From: Vicia villosa
Taxonomy: Eukaryota; Streptophyta; Magnoliopsida; Fabales; Fabaceae
Direction of reading: 5' to 3'
Assembly (NCBI RefSeq): GCF_029867415.1
Contig: NC_081185.1
Coordinates: forward strand, 42,292,766-42,356,765
DNA length: 64,000 nucleotides
The notes under the pieces are model-generated. The model searched no databases. It saw only the letters and a list, made by a program, of their open reading frames with translations, and was not told the DNA's origin. Position 1 is the first letter of the stretch. Each line of letters opens with the position of its first letter. The position numbers and the translations under genes are program-made. Shown one piece after another: positions 33,365 through 44,353 of the stretch.

Positions 33365-36300
33365 TGTAGCAACCTGCCCTAAAAAATTAGCTTTTAGAGC
33401 CGCTACCTATTCTACCAGGGCGAATAGGAAACCCTACGAAGTTTTAGGGAATTCCGGGTAAGATATTATATTCAGGTCAAGGGAAGGTGTTAGGCACCCT
33501 TAACCCTTTCCTAAGGTTTTGTGTTTAAAGCAAAGGTTTTATGGCTAAAATTATTAAGGTTTAATAGCTAAAGAAATGAAGAGGGTGAAAAGTGAGATAT
33601 TGGGGAAGGGGACTCGCCTTGTTGCCAAGTGCCTACGTACCTCCTTATGGAGGATCAGAGTCTACGTAGTTCGGGGCAGGGTTGTACGCCTTAGAATTTG
33701 ATATGAAGTTGTTTGAAGGTATTTTAAGTTACCTTATCGTAGTTTTGAAATTTGTGGTTTGCAAGGTATTTTGAATTACCTTATCGAAGTGATGAAAATC
33801 CGTAGTTTGAAGAGTTTGATGTGTTTTAAATGATTTGGCGTACAACCCTGATTTAATTTGTACTATTAATCGCAATGATCAATAGGTTTGATCACCATAA
33901 TTAATAGATTAGTAAAGGATTGCTAACAATTCTAATCGATAGATTCAATTATCACTAATAGCAAATAAATGTATTTTAAAAATTAGTTATTTAATTTTAT
34001 CGTTACCCCTCAAAATCGATAGATTCGATTAAAAATAATAACGAATTGATAAAGAAATGCTAATCACCGTAACCAATAAGATGGTTAAAACCTTTTAGCA
34101 AAAATAAACCCTTACTTGATTTAATTAATTAATTAATTAATTGATTATTAACCATCGCGACCGATTAATTCAGTCGAAACGAATAATAAATAAAATCCTA
34201 ATATTTTGGCCAAATGGCCAGTGGGATTGGGCAAACCCTAATACTTTGATCGACCTCTCTAGGGTTTTTGTGATTTTTAACAATTAAATTTGATTAAATT
34301 AATTAAATGGAATAATCGAAATAATCGGGAAAATAATTCTAAATAATTATAGCCCTAATCCTAATTTATATTCTAATCCTAATTAAACAAATTAACTAAA
34401 ACTAACACTTAATCTAATAAAAAAACAAATAAAAAACAATGAAAAACAAATAAAACAAAAAACCTGGGCGATAATTGCATGTGGACGCCCTCTGAGGGTT
34501 CATGGTATGCAGGAGTGTTGAGGAGCGTTAGATCCGAGCTTGTGTTGAATCTGATGGTAATGGCTGAGAGGGCGCATCGTAGGCCTTGTGTGGGTCATGC
34601 GTACCTGATCCACCAATTTGTTGTTTCACGAAAATATATGGTTGAAGTGGGGATCGAACCCCCTCCCTCCATGTCACGTGCGCATTCCTCTCACCACTTG
34701 TACCATTCACCTTTATTGTCAATGAAACACAAAGCAAATCATATATAGTAAAATTTGACTAAAATATGGATGAAGGTCAACAGGCACGCGTGGGTCCCCA
34801 TAGCGCTTTGACTGGCCAATTAGCTTTCGCGCGCGTGGAGAGAGAGAGTTTGACTCGCTGACACGCCAACCATCATCTGCCACGCAGCATCGTCTTCAAC
34901 CTCCAACCTGCAACTAAAATTTGCTACGGAACTTCGCTGCTGTTTTTGTAGCAAATTCTGCATTCTCCAAAACCTACGAAAACGAAAGAAACAAAACGGA
35001 AAGGCCACCCAGATGTACCGATTAAGGTGTTACGAACCTACTGGAGTTGTTATTTTGATCTAGAACGGCCTGGACTGTGAGGACCGAAGCAAGCTTTATC
35101 TTTGCCCTAAAAATGGTGTTTTCTAATCCTGACGTCAAAACTCAAGAATAATGGTTCAAATGCGTTCTAAACAATCATGTGAACTTGAATGCATGGTTAG
35201 AATTCATCAAAAGCACATTAATTATCGAAAAAGATTTCAAAAAAAAAGGAGAAAACCGTGTAAACGAATGAAGATGTTCTGGGGCGTGGTTGGCTTCAAG
35301 CATGGCCCGGCGAAGCTTCTGAGACCTTTAGAAAGCCAGTGGAATGATTCAACGTCGTTGAAACTTCTCAGAAAATTCTCTTGGACTTGCCCTAGTTTTG
35401 AATATCTTGGTGTAACCTTGAACCCTAATCCTCTTCCCTCATTTTTTCGTCCAAAAATCCTCCCCCTGGCTGCAACAATATGAGCTATATATATGATAGA
35501 ATTAGGGTTAAGTCCTTAAAAGAAAATCACTCAATAATTGTAAGAAAAATTTGATATGGTCTTTGTATCAAATCTTTCTAATTTGAGTTTCAAGTTATTT
35601 CATGGACTTTACTAACTCAATCTTGGCCATTGGATTAATTTTGAGTTTGATTTGAATTAATAAAAAAAGGAATGATCATAATATAGTTATTTTAGGATTT
35701 TATTTAATTTTTATTTGAAATTAGTTTGACAAAATCAAAAATAAATAAAATATTATCACAAAAATAATTATATTTGGCCAATAAACCTCTTTTGGGCTTA
35801 TTATCACGTGGATAGTTCAAACATTGAGGCCCATTTGAAAAATAATCAAGATTGCTCAATATTGGCTTCATGTATTTTCTCCAAAATTGGTCAACTTCAA
35901 CAAGTCATAACTCTCTCAATTTTTATTGTATGGGAGAGTTCTAGGACTTTTTGGAAAGCTCAAAGAGTCCTCTAAACACTCCTTTTGGTTTCATCTCCAT
36001 TGAAGTTTCCATGCTCATGTTATGGGCTTTTGAAAATGATAACCTTTTGATGACCTTTTTGGAGGAACTGTAATGTATTGGACCATATCTCTTGAATGAA
36101 GCATTTCTGGACTTAGCATGTGAGACACAAAGTTGTAGAGAATCCAATTTCCTTCATAATAGGCTTTGGTTGGGAAATTTTTGATACTCCGTGTGAAATT
36201 TATGGCCAGTCAAAGTTGAGTTGACTTTTTAGTTAAAAAACCCTAATTTGAACCTTTGACTTTGTTCATTTCTGAGTTTTTATTAATGAATCATGATCAA

Positions 36301-36650
36301 CCTTTGATCAAATGATGGATATAACCTCAAATACTTGATGTTGACCAAAAGTCTTGAAGTTTGACTGTAGTTGACTTTTAGGTCAACATAGCTGATTATT
36401 GATCATTTGAACAATTGAATGAGTAATCCTTGGGATTGGAGCTTGATTTTTGATGTGGAGATATTTTGAAACTTAATGAGCTATATGAGATCCATTGGGA
36501 ACCTTGGTTCATTACTTTTCTCAAGAAAATACAAAACCCTAATTCATGAGGTCCTTGCTTAGGAGGAAGCTTTAAGTAAACCCTTGAGCCTTGAGGGTGA
36601 AATGGGTAGCCTTTGATTGAATATAAGAGGGAAAATTTTGGGGTATGACA
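33365..36650 (-). mobile_element. Ogre/Tat-type solo LTR, 3286 bp, minus strand
   Basis: In its own sense it runs from TGTCATACCCCAAAATTTTC to GGGCAGGTTGCTACA. Imperfect duplications ATAAT (33360-33364) and ATAAA (36651-36655) flank it. GGTGTTAGGCACC at about 33488 and GAGGTACGTAGGCAC (as reverse complement near 33640) are wording I associate with Tat/Ogre LTRs of legumes. No interior. The copia frame on both sides rejoins in phase. Contains a tRNA-like segment (34650-34705). Confidence 0.8.
34650..34705 (-). other. tRNA-like pol III box A/B segment inside the Ogre-type LTR
   Basis: Minus strand: TGGTACAAGTGG (34705-34694) fits the A box, and GGTTCGATCCC (34660-34650) is a perfect B box, about 33 bp apart. 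The acceptor stem is not obvious. Could be a captured SINE/tRNA fragment. Confidence 0.5.
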
Positions 36651-38065
36651 ATAAAATTCCTATTATTCTTCAAATTGAAGATGATCCTAAAACGTATAAA
36701 GAAGCAGTGACTTTTAGAGACGCTTCTTTTTGGAAGGATGCTATCCAAGATGAAAGGGATTTAATTATGTCAAACCATACTTGGGAACTAGTTGATCTTC
36801 CGAAGGGATCAAGACCTATTGGATGCAAATGGGTGTTTAGGAAAAAGTATCACATCAATGGTACATTAAACACCTACAAGGCTAGACTAGTAGCAAAAGG
36901 TTTTAGACAAAAGGAAGGCATTGATTATTTTGACACATATGCACCAATAGCAAAAACTACGACCATTAGAATATTGTTTGCACTAGATTCCTTGAACAAC
37001 CTTATTGTACATCAAATAGATGTTAAAACAGCATTCCTAAATGGAGATCTCGGTGAGGAAATCTATATGGAGCAACCAGAAGGCTACATGCTTCCAGGAA
37101 ATGAACAAAAGGTATGCAAATTTGTCAAATCTTTATACGGTTTTTTAAATAGGCACCAAAATAATGGCATCAAAAATTTGACACTGCCATACTTTCAAAT
37201 GGGTTCATTCCAAACTCTTGTGACAAATACTTGTACACAAAGGTGTGTGGAAATGTTATAATATTTCTATGTCTATATGTTGATGGCATGTTGATTATTA
37301 GCAATGAAATGAATGGAATCTTAGAAACAAAAGGATTTCTAACTTCCATATTCAAGATGAAAGATCTTGGACTAGTTGACACTATATTAGGGATCATAGT
37401 AAAACGAAATAGTGAGGGTTATGAACTTAATCAAACACATTATATTGAAAAAATGTTGGAAAAGTTCAAACACCTAAACTTCAGGGAAGTAAACACTTTG
37501 TTCGATCCTAGTGTCAAACTTCAAAAGAACAATGGTAGAACTGTGGCACAATTGGAATATGCAAGCGCAATTGGATGTCTAATGTACTTAATGCAATGTA
37601 CTAGACTAGACATAGCATTTGTGATTATTAAGATGAGTAGATTTACTAGCAATCCAAATGATAAACATTGGAAAGCCATAACAAGTATTTTTGGATATAT
37701 CGACGCAAGTTGGATATCAAACGTTGGAGATTATAAATCTACAACTGGGTGGATATTCACATTAGCTGGAGGTGCGATTTCTTGGAAGAGCAAGAAACAA
37801 ACATGCATTATTCTCTCAACCATGGAATCAGAGTTTGTGGGTCTTGCATCTGCTGGACAAGAAGCAGAATGGTTGAGGGATCTCTTATTAGAGGTTCCAT
37901 CAGCTAAAAACAATGTTTCAAAAGTATTGATACATTGTGATAGTCAAGCCACCATGGCTAGAGCATTCAGTGAAGTATACATTGTGATAATCTTTTACTA
38001 AACCATTGGCCAGAGATTTAGTAATGTCTTCCTCGAAAGGTATGGAATTAAAACTCCTTGAATGA
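36651..38065 (+). pseudogene. pol: Copia RT-RNase H fragment
   Basis: RT: WVFRKKYHINGTLNTYKARL, GIDYFDTYAPIAK, DVKTAFLNGD. A frameshift in a T-run near 37146, followed by two stops, breaks the LKQAP-region motif. The catalytic motif reads Tyr-Val-Asp-Gly near 37276, so the second catalytic Asp is lost. RNase H: DASWIS, STMESEFVGLASAGQEAEW, CDSQATMARA. About 25 residues are missing before DASWIS and more before the FTKPLARDLV end (37994-38065, different frame). Inactive. Confidence 0.88.
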
Positions 38066-38713
38066 GGGGTTTGACAATGATAGAAACCCAATCTGAAGTT
38101 AATACATCTTAACCTAAAATTTTAGAACAAGAAATGTTCTGATCAATATTCTTAGTTTTGATGATAACATTATATATGAATTTTGTATAAGACAATGTGG
38201 TACTCTAATTATTCACGTTTTCCATTTCAGGAAAAGTATAAATGAGTATGCACAAAATCAGCGTTCAGAAGCTCTAACCCAGAAGACCTGGATGGCTTCA
38301 TGAGAACATGGTCTGGAAGACATCAGAAGATGGTCTTGCAGAATTCAGAACATGATCTGGAAAGCATCAGAAGATGGCAGTCAGAAGCAAAGCTCTGAAG
38401 ATCTGATGGTATCACGCTCCAAAGAACTTCCAAGTCCGTTGACAGAAGTTGTATCTGCAATAAAGCTGAAGACTCTGATATTCAAACGTTATTCTACATA
38501 ATCTGAGTCCAGAAGCAAATACAAAATGAAAAGGCTATAACGTCAAATCTCTGACTGACAAAAGGAACGTTAGAAGCTACAAAAGACAAAGTCAGAAAAA
38601 GCAGTTGAAGCATGGCTCGAGGTAGTTGACAAAAGAGTGAAATATTAAATGCAGCAGTGTACTATTCACACAAAGCATTAAATGCTCCCAACCGTAACAT
38701 TTCCTCACCGCCT

Positions 38714-38722
38714 ATATATAGA
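38714..38722 (+). promoter_or_regulatory. Possible TATA box in SIRE-type LTR
   Basis: TATATATAG after CACCGCC, within the LTR; position plausible for a copia U3 promoter. Confidence 0.5.
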
Positions 38723-38846
38723 AGTTCTGATTCAGAAGCAGCAACAACTCTTAAACACAAAATTACCAAAACGATGTGAAAACGATATCACACAAAAGCA
38801 AAGAAGAACTTGATCTTCAACCTCACAACATTGTAATATTTTAGTG

Positions 38847-38851
38847 AGTGG
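38847..38851. repeat. Target-site duplication AGTGG (left)
   Basis: Repeated at 42050-42054. Confidence 0.9.
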
Positions 38852-39119
38852 TGTCATACCCCAATTTTTGACCCTAAGATCATACATCATTTGCATCTCA
38901 ATCATTAATCAAGATCACAATCTTGAGATTTCATTTTTCGGTGTTATGTTCGCTTCGTCTTTGAGGGGAACTATCAAGCACCTAATTTTCTTTAATTTGT
39001 TTTATACTAACCAAAATCCAAAAATATGCATTTTTGTTTCCTTTGTTTGTGTTTTGCAGGAAAAAGATCGGGCGAAATCAAAACAGTGCAAGAAAAGGAA
39101 TTTTTGAAAATTTCACTAT

Positions 39120-39998
39120 GGAAATCGATTTACCCATATAGGAAATCGATTTCCCTGGACGAAATTTGAAAAAAAGAGGGAAGCATGACATCATTTTGGC
39201 ACCAAACACTTTTTTCTTTGATCATTTTGTCATTTTACCAATTTTCCACCTCACCAAAATTAATTCCCTTCATTAAACCTTTTTTAACCCCATTTTACCA
39301 TTTTTACCATTTAAATACCATTTAAATACCAATTAAACACAAGCTAATTACAAAATGCAAAAAGACCAAATTGCTACTACTCTTGCTCCAATTCTATAAA
39401 TAGAGACCTCTACTCTCTCATTTCTCAAGCTTTGATAGCCAAAAAAGTTCTTGCAAATTCATTTCTCAAGCTTTGAGAGCCAAAAAACCCCTTGCAATTT
39501 CTCTCCTCATCCTTACCAAATTCACCAAAGCTCTTTTTCTTTCATAAAGTTTGTGAGTCACATCTTGAACCTCACAAACTTTGAGCTAAACCACCATCCA
39601 TTTCACTCTTTTTTCTTCAATTGTTGAGAGATCAAGATTTGTGTTGGTGATTCTTGAAGTAGATCTAAGTTTTGTTCAAGATTTGGTAATTTTCTTCATC
39701 TTTATTCATCCATCATAATGTGATTCTTTTGTGCTTGTGTGTGATGCATCTTTGATGCTATATTGGTCCTATTTGATGGTGAATTGATGGAAAATTCGTG
39801 CTCCAGTTGATGTGTGATCATAAGGTGTTTGTATGTTTGCTTAAGTCAAGTTTTATGCCTCCTAATGCTGATTTTTTGAATGCTGCGTGCATGAAATCGA
39901 TTTCCCTCTGTAGGAAATCGATTTCCACCTTATTTTTTTTCAAAATTTGAACTCTGCACTCAGGAAATCGATTTCCTACAGAAGTAAATCGATTTCCT
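39120..39998. repeat. Palindrome cassette of the Ogre/Tat-type LTR (GGAAATCGATTTCC type)
   Basis: Copies at 39120-39132, 39141-39154 (perfect), 39893-39906, 39913-39926 (perfect), 39962-39977 (AGGAAATCGATTTCCT, perfect) and about 39983-39998. They form three close pairs; the first pair is 740 bp from the others. Confidence 0.9.
39395..39403 (+). promoter_or_regulatory. Possible TATA box of the Ogre/Tat-type LTR
   Basis: TATAAATAG followed by AGACCTCTACTCTCTCATTTCTC, a pyrimidine-rich leader-like stretch. Confidence 0.5.
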
Positions 39999-42049
39999 GC
40001 TGGCAGAATGTGGTTTTTTGCCTTTTTGATGCTTGTTTTGGCTTCCTATTTCCTCCACTTCATTAATATCATTGGATCTAGGATGTTGATAGGTTTGAAA
40101 GGACCAAATCCATAATATTAGATGAATGATATTAATGATAGTGTGAGTTGATTTTACTTTATGCATTTTCATTCTTCTTCTTCTCTTTTTTTCTTTTGAT
40201 CGATGAAAGTCTTTGATACCTTGAGAATTCTTATGGATTCTTGGTAAAGACTAGATCGTTACCTATTTTCTTTTCGTGCGGTATTGCTTTCGGAGAGTGA
40301 TCTACATATCGCTTCTCTCGCATGCATTAGCACATAAAGTTTTGACCGGCCTCGTTGTAGGGTGATTTCTACATAAATCACTTGGCGATCTGCTTAACAT
40401 AGCGCAATATTTCGTGTCCCGAATAAAAAAAGATCAAATATGGAAGAGAATTGTATGCGGTTGATTTAAGACTTATGGAAATTTATCGTGTAGTCGCTAT
40501 GATTTTATCAAGCTTCTGATAAAGTTCCATTGAATTTAAATCCGAGAACATCCTTCACTCACCATCGATCTTTCTTACTAACTTTGATAACATACTTGAC
40601 AAGTTTCAAGATGGTTATCTTTAACATCTAACAACTAACTTTAATTTCCGCACTTTATTATACCGCTATTTATATTTCTCACTTTATTGCTTTCTTTTAT
40701 CATTTCATCATATTTACATTCCGCTATTTTTCCTTTGTCCATTTGGACGTTTATATTCCGCTATTTTCTCTTTGTCCATTTGGACATATGTTTATGTTTC
40801 CGCTATTTTTTCTTTGTCCACTTGGGCCATACTTTATTTTTACGCTAAAACACTAATAAACAACAAAAATCTAAAAAACACATAAGGCTCTCTTTTGGAC
40901 TATTGGTTACTATCCCTAGCATTTTGGAGATTCGGACTTATGGATTTAGTACCTCTGGACCCTTATGATTTTGTTCTCTGTTGTTATTCTGTCTGTCTGG
41001 CATTGGATTGTTGTCTGTTTGTATGTGCAGGTATTTCCTTGAAAGCCCTTGACGGTTAATTCCAAGGCATTGACATAAGGATTTTACCCGAAAACAGCCG
41101 TTACTCTGCCCGATTTTCGTCAGAATTTTAATGTGCTTAATGCAAAGTGGTGCTAAGACAATAAGTTCATCTGGATCCCCAAGTGATAATGTGTTGGTTT
41201 AGTGTCGATATTCCAAAGGATGGGAAATCTACCTTGACTCATAATGTCAAGTGTTGGCTTCTTATTTCGGTTAGACCGTTCTTTTCCTTAGCTTCTATTT
41301 ACGCATTAGGATAGCCTCTTAATCTCCTCCCATTCTTAAATTTTCAAAATCTTCTCACTTTTTACAAAACCTTCTTATGTTTGCAACCTTTTCAAAATCT
41401 TTCTTAAAAAATATCTTTTGCCCCTTAGTGGCCTTTTTCTTCAAAAGTTTAGACACTATTAATCGTCGAAACGAGTAGTTATACCCCAAGATTTTGAAAT
41501 TGATTGATATAATGAGATCTTTTCCGCGTGAGAGAGCTAGTGGCATACTCGTTGATTTTATCCGATTTGGAGCCCTTCTTTCATTTGCGATGCAAAGAAC
41601 TCATTTGTTCTCATGCTCAAGATCAATGGCTGAGTATTTCTCTCCGACGACGATAAAGTGTTTATTCGTTTTTTAAAACGTTTTCCCTTTTAAGCGGAAC
41701 TACATTAGCTCTGACTTCTCCATTGCACCGAGGAGGTATGTAGGCACAAGGCTTAACGTCTTGCCGAGCTTATTTTAAAAATAAAACAAACCGTTTTTTA
41801 GCACACACGACACAGATTTTCAAAAAGGTTCCTGTGGAGTACCACAGATATGAGGGGTGCTTAAAACCTTCCCCTTGTATAATCAACACCCGTACCTAAG
41901 ACCTCTTCTTTTTGTTTTTAAAACAAACTTTGGGTTTTCTTCGTTCTTTTCCCTTTTCCTTTGGAAATAATAAAGCGCGGTGGCGACTTTCACTGAAATA
42001 TTGAGTCGAGTAAATCCCATGGCTTCAATCTCACATTTTTCACGCTACA

Positions 42050-42054
42050 AGTGG
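42050..42054. repeat. Target-site duplication AGTGG (right)
   Basis: Matches 38847-38851. Confidence 0.9.
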
Positions 42055-42410
42055 TAGAACTTAAACTTGAGAGAAAAATCACTTGGTGATTATAGCTTAT
42101 TAGGAAGCAATTTAATCTCTTGTAATATTTATTTTATATTGATTGTAAAAGGAAGTTCCTAGAGTAATCAAGTTGTGATCTGTAGACTCTAAAAGACTTA
42201 GAGGTTATCTAAGTGGAGAACCATTGTAATCAGTTTGAATAATGGATTAAATACTCAGTTGAGGTAAATCACCTTGTCAGGGGTGGACTAGAGTAGATTG
42301 GTTAATAACGAACTAGGATAAAAATAACTGTGTGATTTATTTTTGCATACGATTTTTAGAAGAAACCCTTATTCAATCCCCCCTTTCTAAGTGTTTTTCA
42401 CTCCTTCAAT

Positions 42411-42422
42411 TGGCATCAGAGC
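42411..42422 (+). other. Primer-binding site of the SIRE-type element
   Basis: TGGCATCAGAGC, one base from the common initiator tRNA-Met complement TGGTATCAGAGC. Confidence 0.8.
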
Positions 42423-42485
42423 GCCTGGTTCTAGGTGCAAACACTTAGCCGTGTTAGAGAAAAGATTCAGGGAGAAAAACACAAA

Positions 42486-44353
42486 ATGGTTGAAACAACT
42501 ACTTCAACTCCTATTGAGCAAAACAACAATGGTAATAATGGAAGTAGTAGCTTCAATGGTTACAATAGACCACCAGTCTTTGATAGTGAAAACTTTGAAT
42601 ACTGGAAAGATAGACTTAAAAGTCATTTTCTATGTCAAGATGGTGATCTATGGCATTTAGTGTTGGATGGTTACATACATCCTGTAAATGCTCGTTGAGT
42701 CAAGATTTCAAGACAAGCTATGAGTGATGACCAAAAGAAAGAATTCAAGAATCATCACAAATCAAGAACTATATTGTTAAATGCTATCTCACATGCTGAG
42801 TATGATAAGATCACAAATAGAGATACTGCTCATGACATCTTTGAACCTCTGAAGATGACTCATGAAGGAAATGCACAAGTTAAAGAGACAAAAGCTCTAG
42901 CTCTAATCCAGAAGTATAAAGCGTTCAGAATGGAAGATGATGAAAACATTGAAGCAATGTTCTCCATATTCCAAACTCTAACATCTGGATTAAGAGTTCT
43001 TGACAAGGGATACACAAAAGCTGATCATGTAAAGAAGATAATCAGAAGTCTTCCCAGAAGATGGGGACCAATGGTTACAACATTCAAGATTGCAAAGAAT
43101 CTGAATGAAGTATCTCTTGAGGAGCTTATAAGTGCACTGAGGAGTCATGAGATTGAGCTAGATGCAAATGAGCCTAAAAAGAAAGGTAAGTCTATTGCTT
43201 TAAAATCTAAAAATAAACACTGTGCTAACGCTTTTCTGGCAGAAGAAGAAGAATCTGACCAGTCAAAGTCAGAAGAAGAAGAAGATGAATTATCTCTCTT
43301 ATCCAGAAGAGTAAATCAACTCTGGAAGAGAAAGTAGAGAAGATTTAAGAACTTCAAGAGACATGAAAAGGGAGAATCTTCTGAACACAAAAGATCTGGC
43401 AAGAAGGTAATGTGCTATGAATACAAAGAACCTGGACACTACAAGAATGAATGTCCCAAGCTTCAGAGGGAAAAGCCCAGGAATAAGTTTGAAAAGAAGA
43501 AAGGTATGATGGCTACATGGGATGACTCTGATTCATCTGATCAAGAGTCAGACCCTGAAGATGAGCAAGCTAACATAGCACTCATGGCAATTGTTGATGC
43601 TGGTGAAGAATCTACTTCTGATTCAGACTCTGATGAGGTATTTTCTGAACTCACTAGAGAAGATTTAGTTTCTAGCCTATCAGAACTTCTGGAAGTCAAG
43701 AGTCAACTTAGTATCAAATACAAATAGCTCAAAATTTTTTTGAATCTTAAACTTAGAGACTTGAAATAGAAAACTCTGAACTAAAAGAAAAAGTGTTAAA
43801 ATTAACTAAAGATGTTGAAACATCTTCAAGTTTAGAAAAGTCTATTCCAAGCACTAACAATATTCTGAAAGAATATGACTTGAGCTTCAAAAAGTTATTA
43901 TCTAGAGGTATAGGTATAAGTCAGCTAGCCTCTATGATATATGGTGTTAGTGGAAACAAAAGAATAGGTATAGGCTTTGAGGGAGAAACTCCATATAAAC
44001 TTGAACCTGTTGATAAAATGATCATTGAATACAAACCTTTATATGAACATTTCAAGTATGGTTATTCTCATGGTATCAAACACACATCTCATTCTAAGAG
44101 TTTCCATATCACACACACAAAGAAATATGTTGTTGCACATTCTGGAAAATCTTATGTAAAATCTCAGTTCAATCAGAACTTGAGAAGGACTAACCCCAAA
44201 GGACCCAAAAGAATATGGGTACCTAAGGAAAATATAATTCCTGTTGCAGATCTCCTTCACAGCTCAAAAGAAAAACATGTCATGGTACCTGGACTTTGGG
44301 TGCTCACGTCATGTGACGGGAAGAAGGTCTATGTTCCAAAGTCTGGAACTTAA
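42486..44353 (+). pseudogene. gag: SIRE-type Gag, broken
   Basis: From the ATG at 42486 (MVETTTSTPIEQ). Gag domain landmarks are RPPVFDSENFEYWKDRL and LNAISHAEYDKI ... LPRRWGPMVTTFKIAKNL. The zinc knuckle near 43410 reads CYEYKEPGHYKNEC: its second Cys is Tyr, so zinc binding is doubtful. Stops: TGA 42696-42698, TAG 43335-43337, TAG 43725-43727; then a frameshift before 43793. The C-terminal part (SQLASMIYGVSGNK, YKLEPVDKM, NPKGPKRIWVPKENIIP) is typical of SIRE gag. It overlaps the start of the protease frame at 44244-44353. Non-functional. Confidence 0.85.

Larger units (their letters stand above)
31474..38134 (+). mobile_element. Decayed Ty1/copia element, split by an Ogre/Tat-type solo LTR
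   Basis: gag, protease and integrase fragments lie at 31570-33364; RT and RNase H at 36651-38065; the solo LTR at 33365-36650. The reading frame rejoins in phase when the solo LTR and one duplicated target site are removed. No LTR of this element was recognised: the left end is fused to another element and the right end meets the SIRE LTR near 38135. Many stops, frameshifts and internal deletions; dead. Confidence 0.8.
38852..42049 (+). mobile_element. Ogre/Tat-type solo LTR, 3198 bp, plus strand
   Basis: TGTCATACCCCAATTTTTG ... TTTCACGCTACA, flanked by AGTGG on both sides. Carries GAGGTATGTAGGCACAAGG (about 41732), GGTGCTTAAAACCTTCC (about 41856) and GGTGGCGACTTTC (about 41980), Tat/Ogre LTR signatures. 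TATA-like TATAAATAG at 39395-39403. Six copies of an ATCGAT-centred palindrome at 39120-39998. The 63-90-codon frames inside have no protein motif. Confidence 0.88.
38135..42408 (+). repeat. 5' LTR of the SIRE-type element, split by a solo LTR
   Basis: Probably starts TGTTCTGATC (start uncertain, as the partner LTR is not in the window) and ends ...TTTTTCACTCCTTCA before the primer site. About 1.07 kb once the 3203-bp insertion is subtracted. Rich in TCAGAAG/CTTCTGA words. TATA-like TATATATAG near 38714. Confidence 0.7.

Noticed and set aside
34479..34748. 89-codon frame including VEVGIEPPPS
   Set aside because: The peptide comes from translating the tRNA-like GGGATCGAACCCCC segment inside an Ogre-type LTR; not a gene.
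34479..35483. Possible host gene exons between copia fragments
   Set aside because: The whole stretch lies within a solo LTR bounded by near-duplicated target sites; no conserved protein found.
44244..44353. Programmed overlap of gag and pol frames in the SIRE element
   Set aside because: Most likely a single-base indel in a heavily decayed copy; no slippery site or structure could be argued from one sequence.
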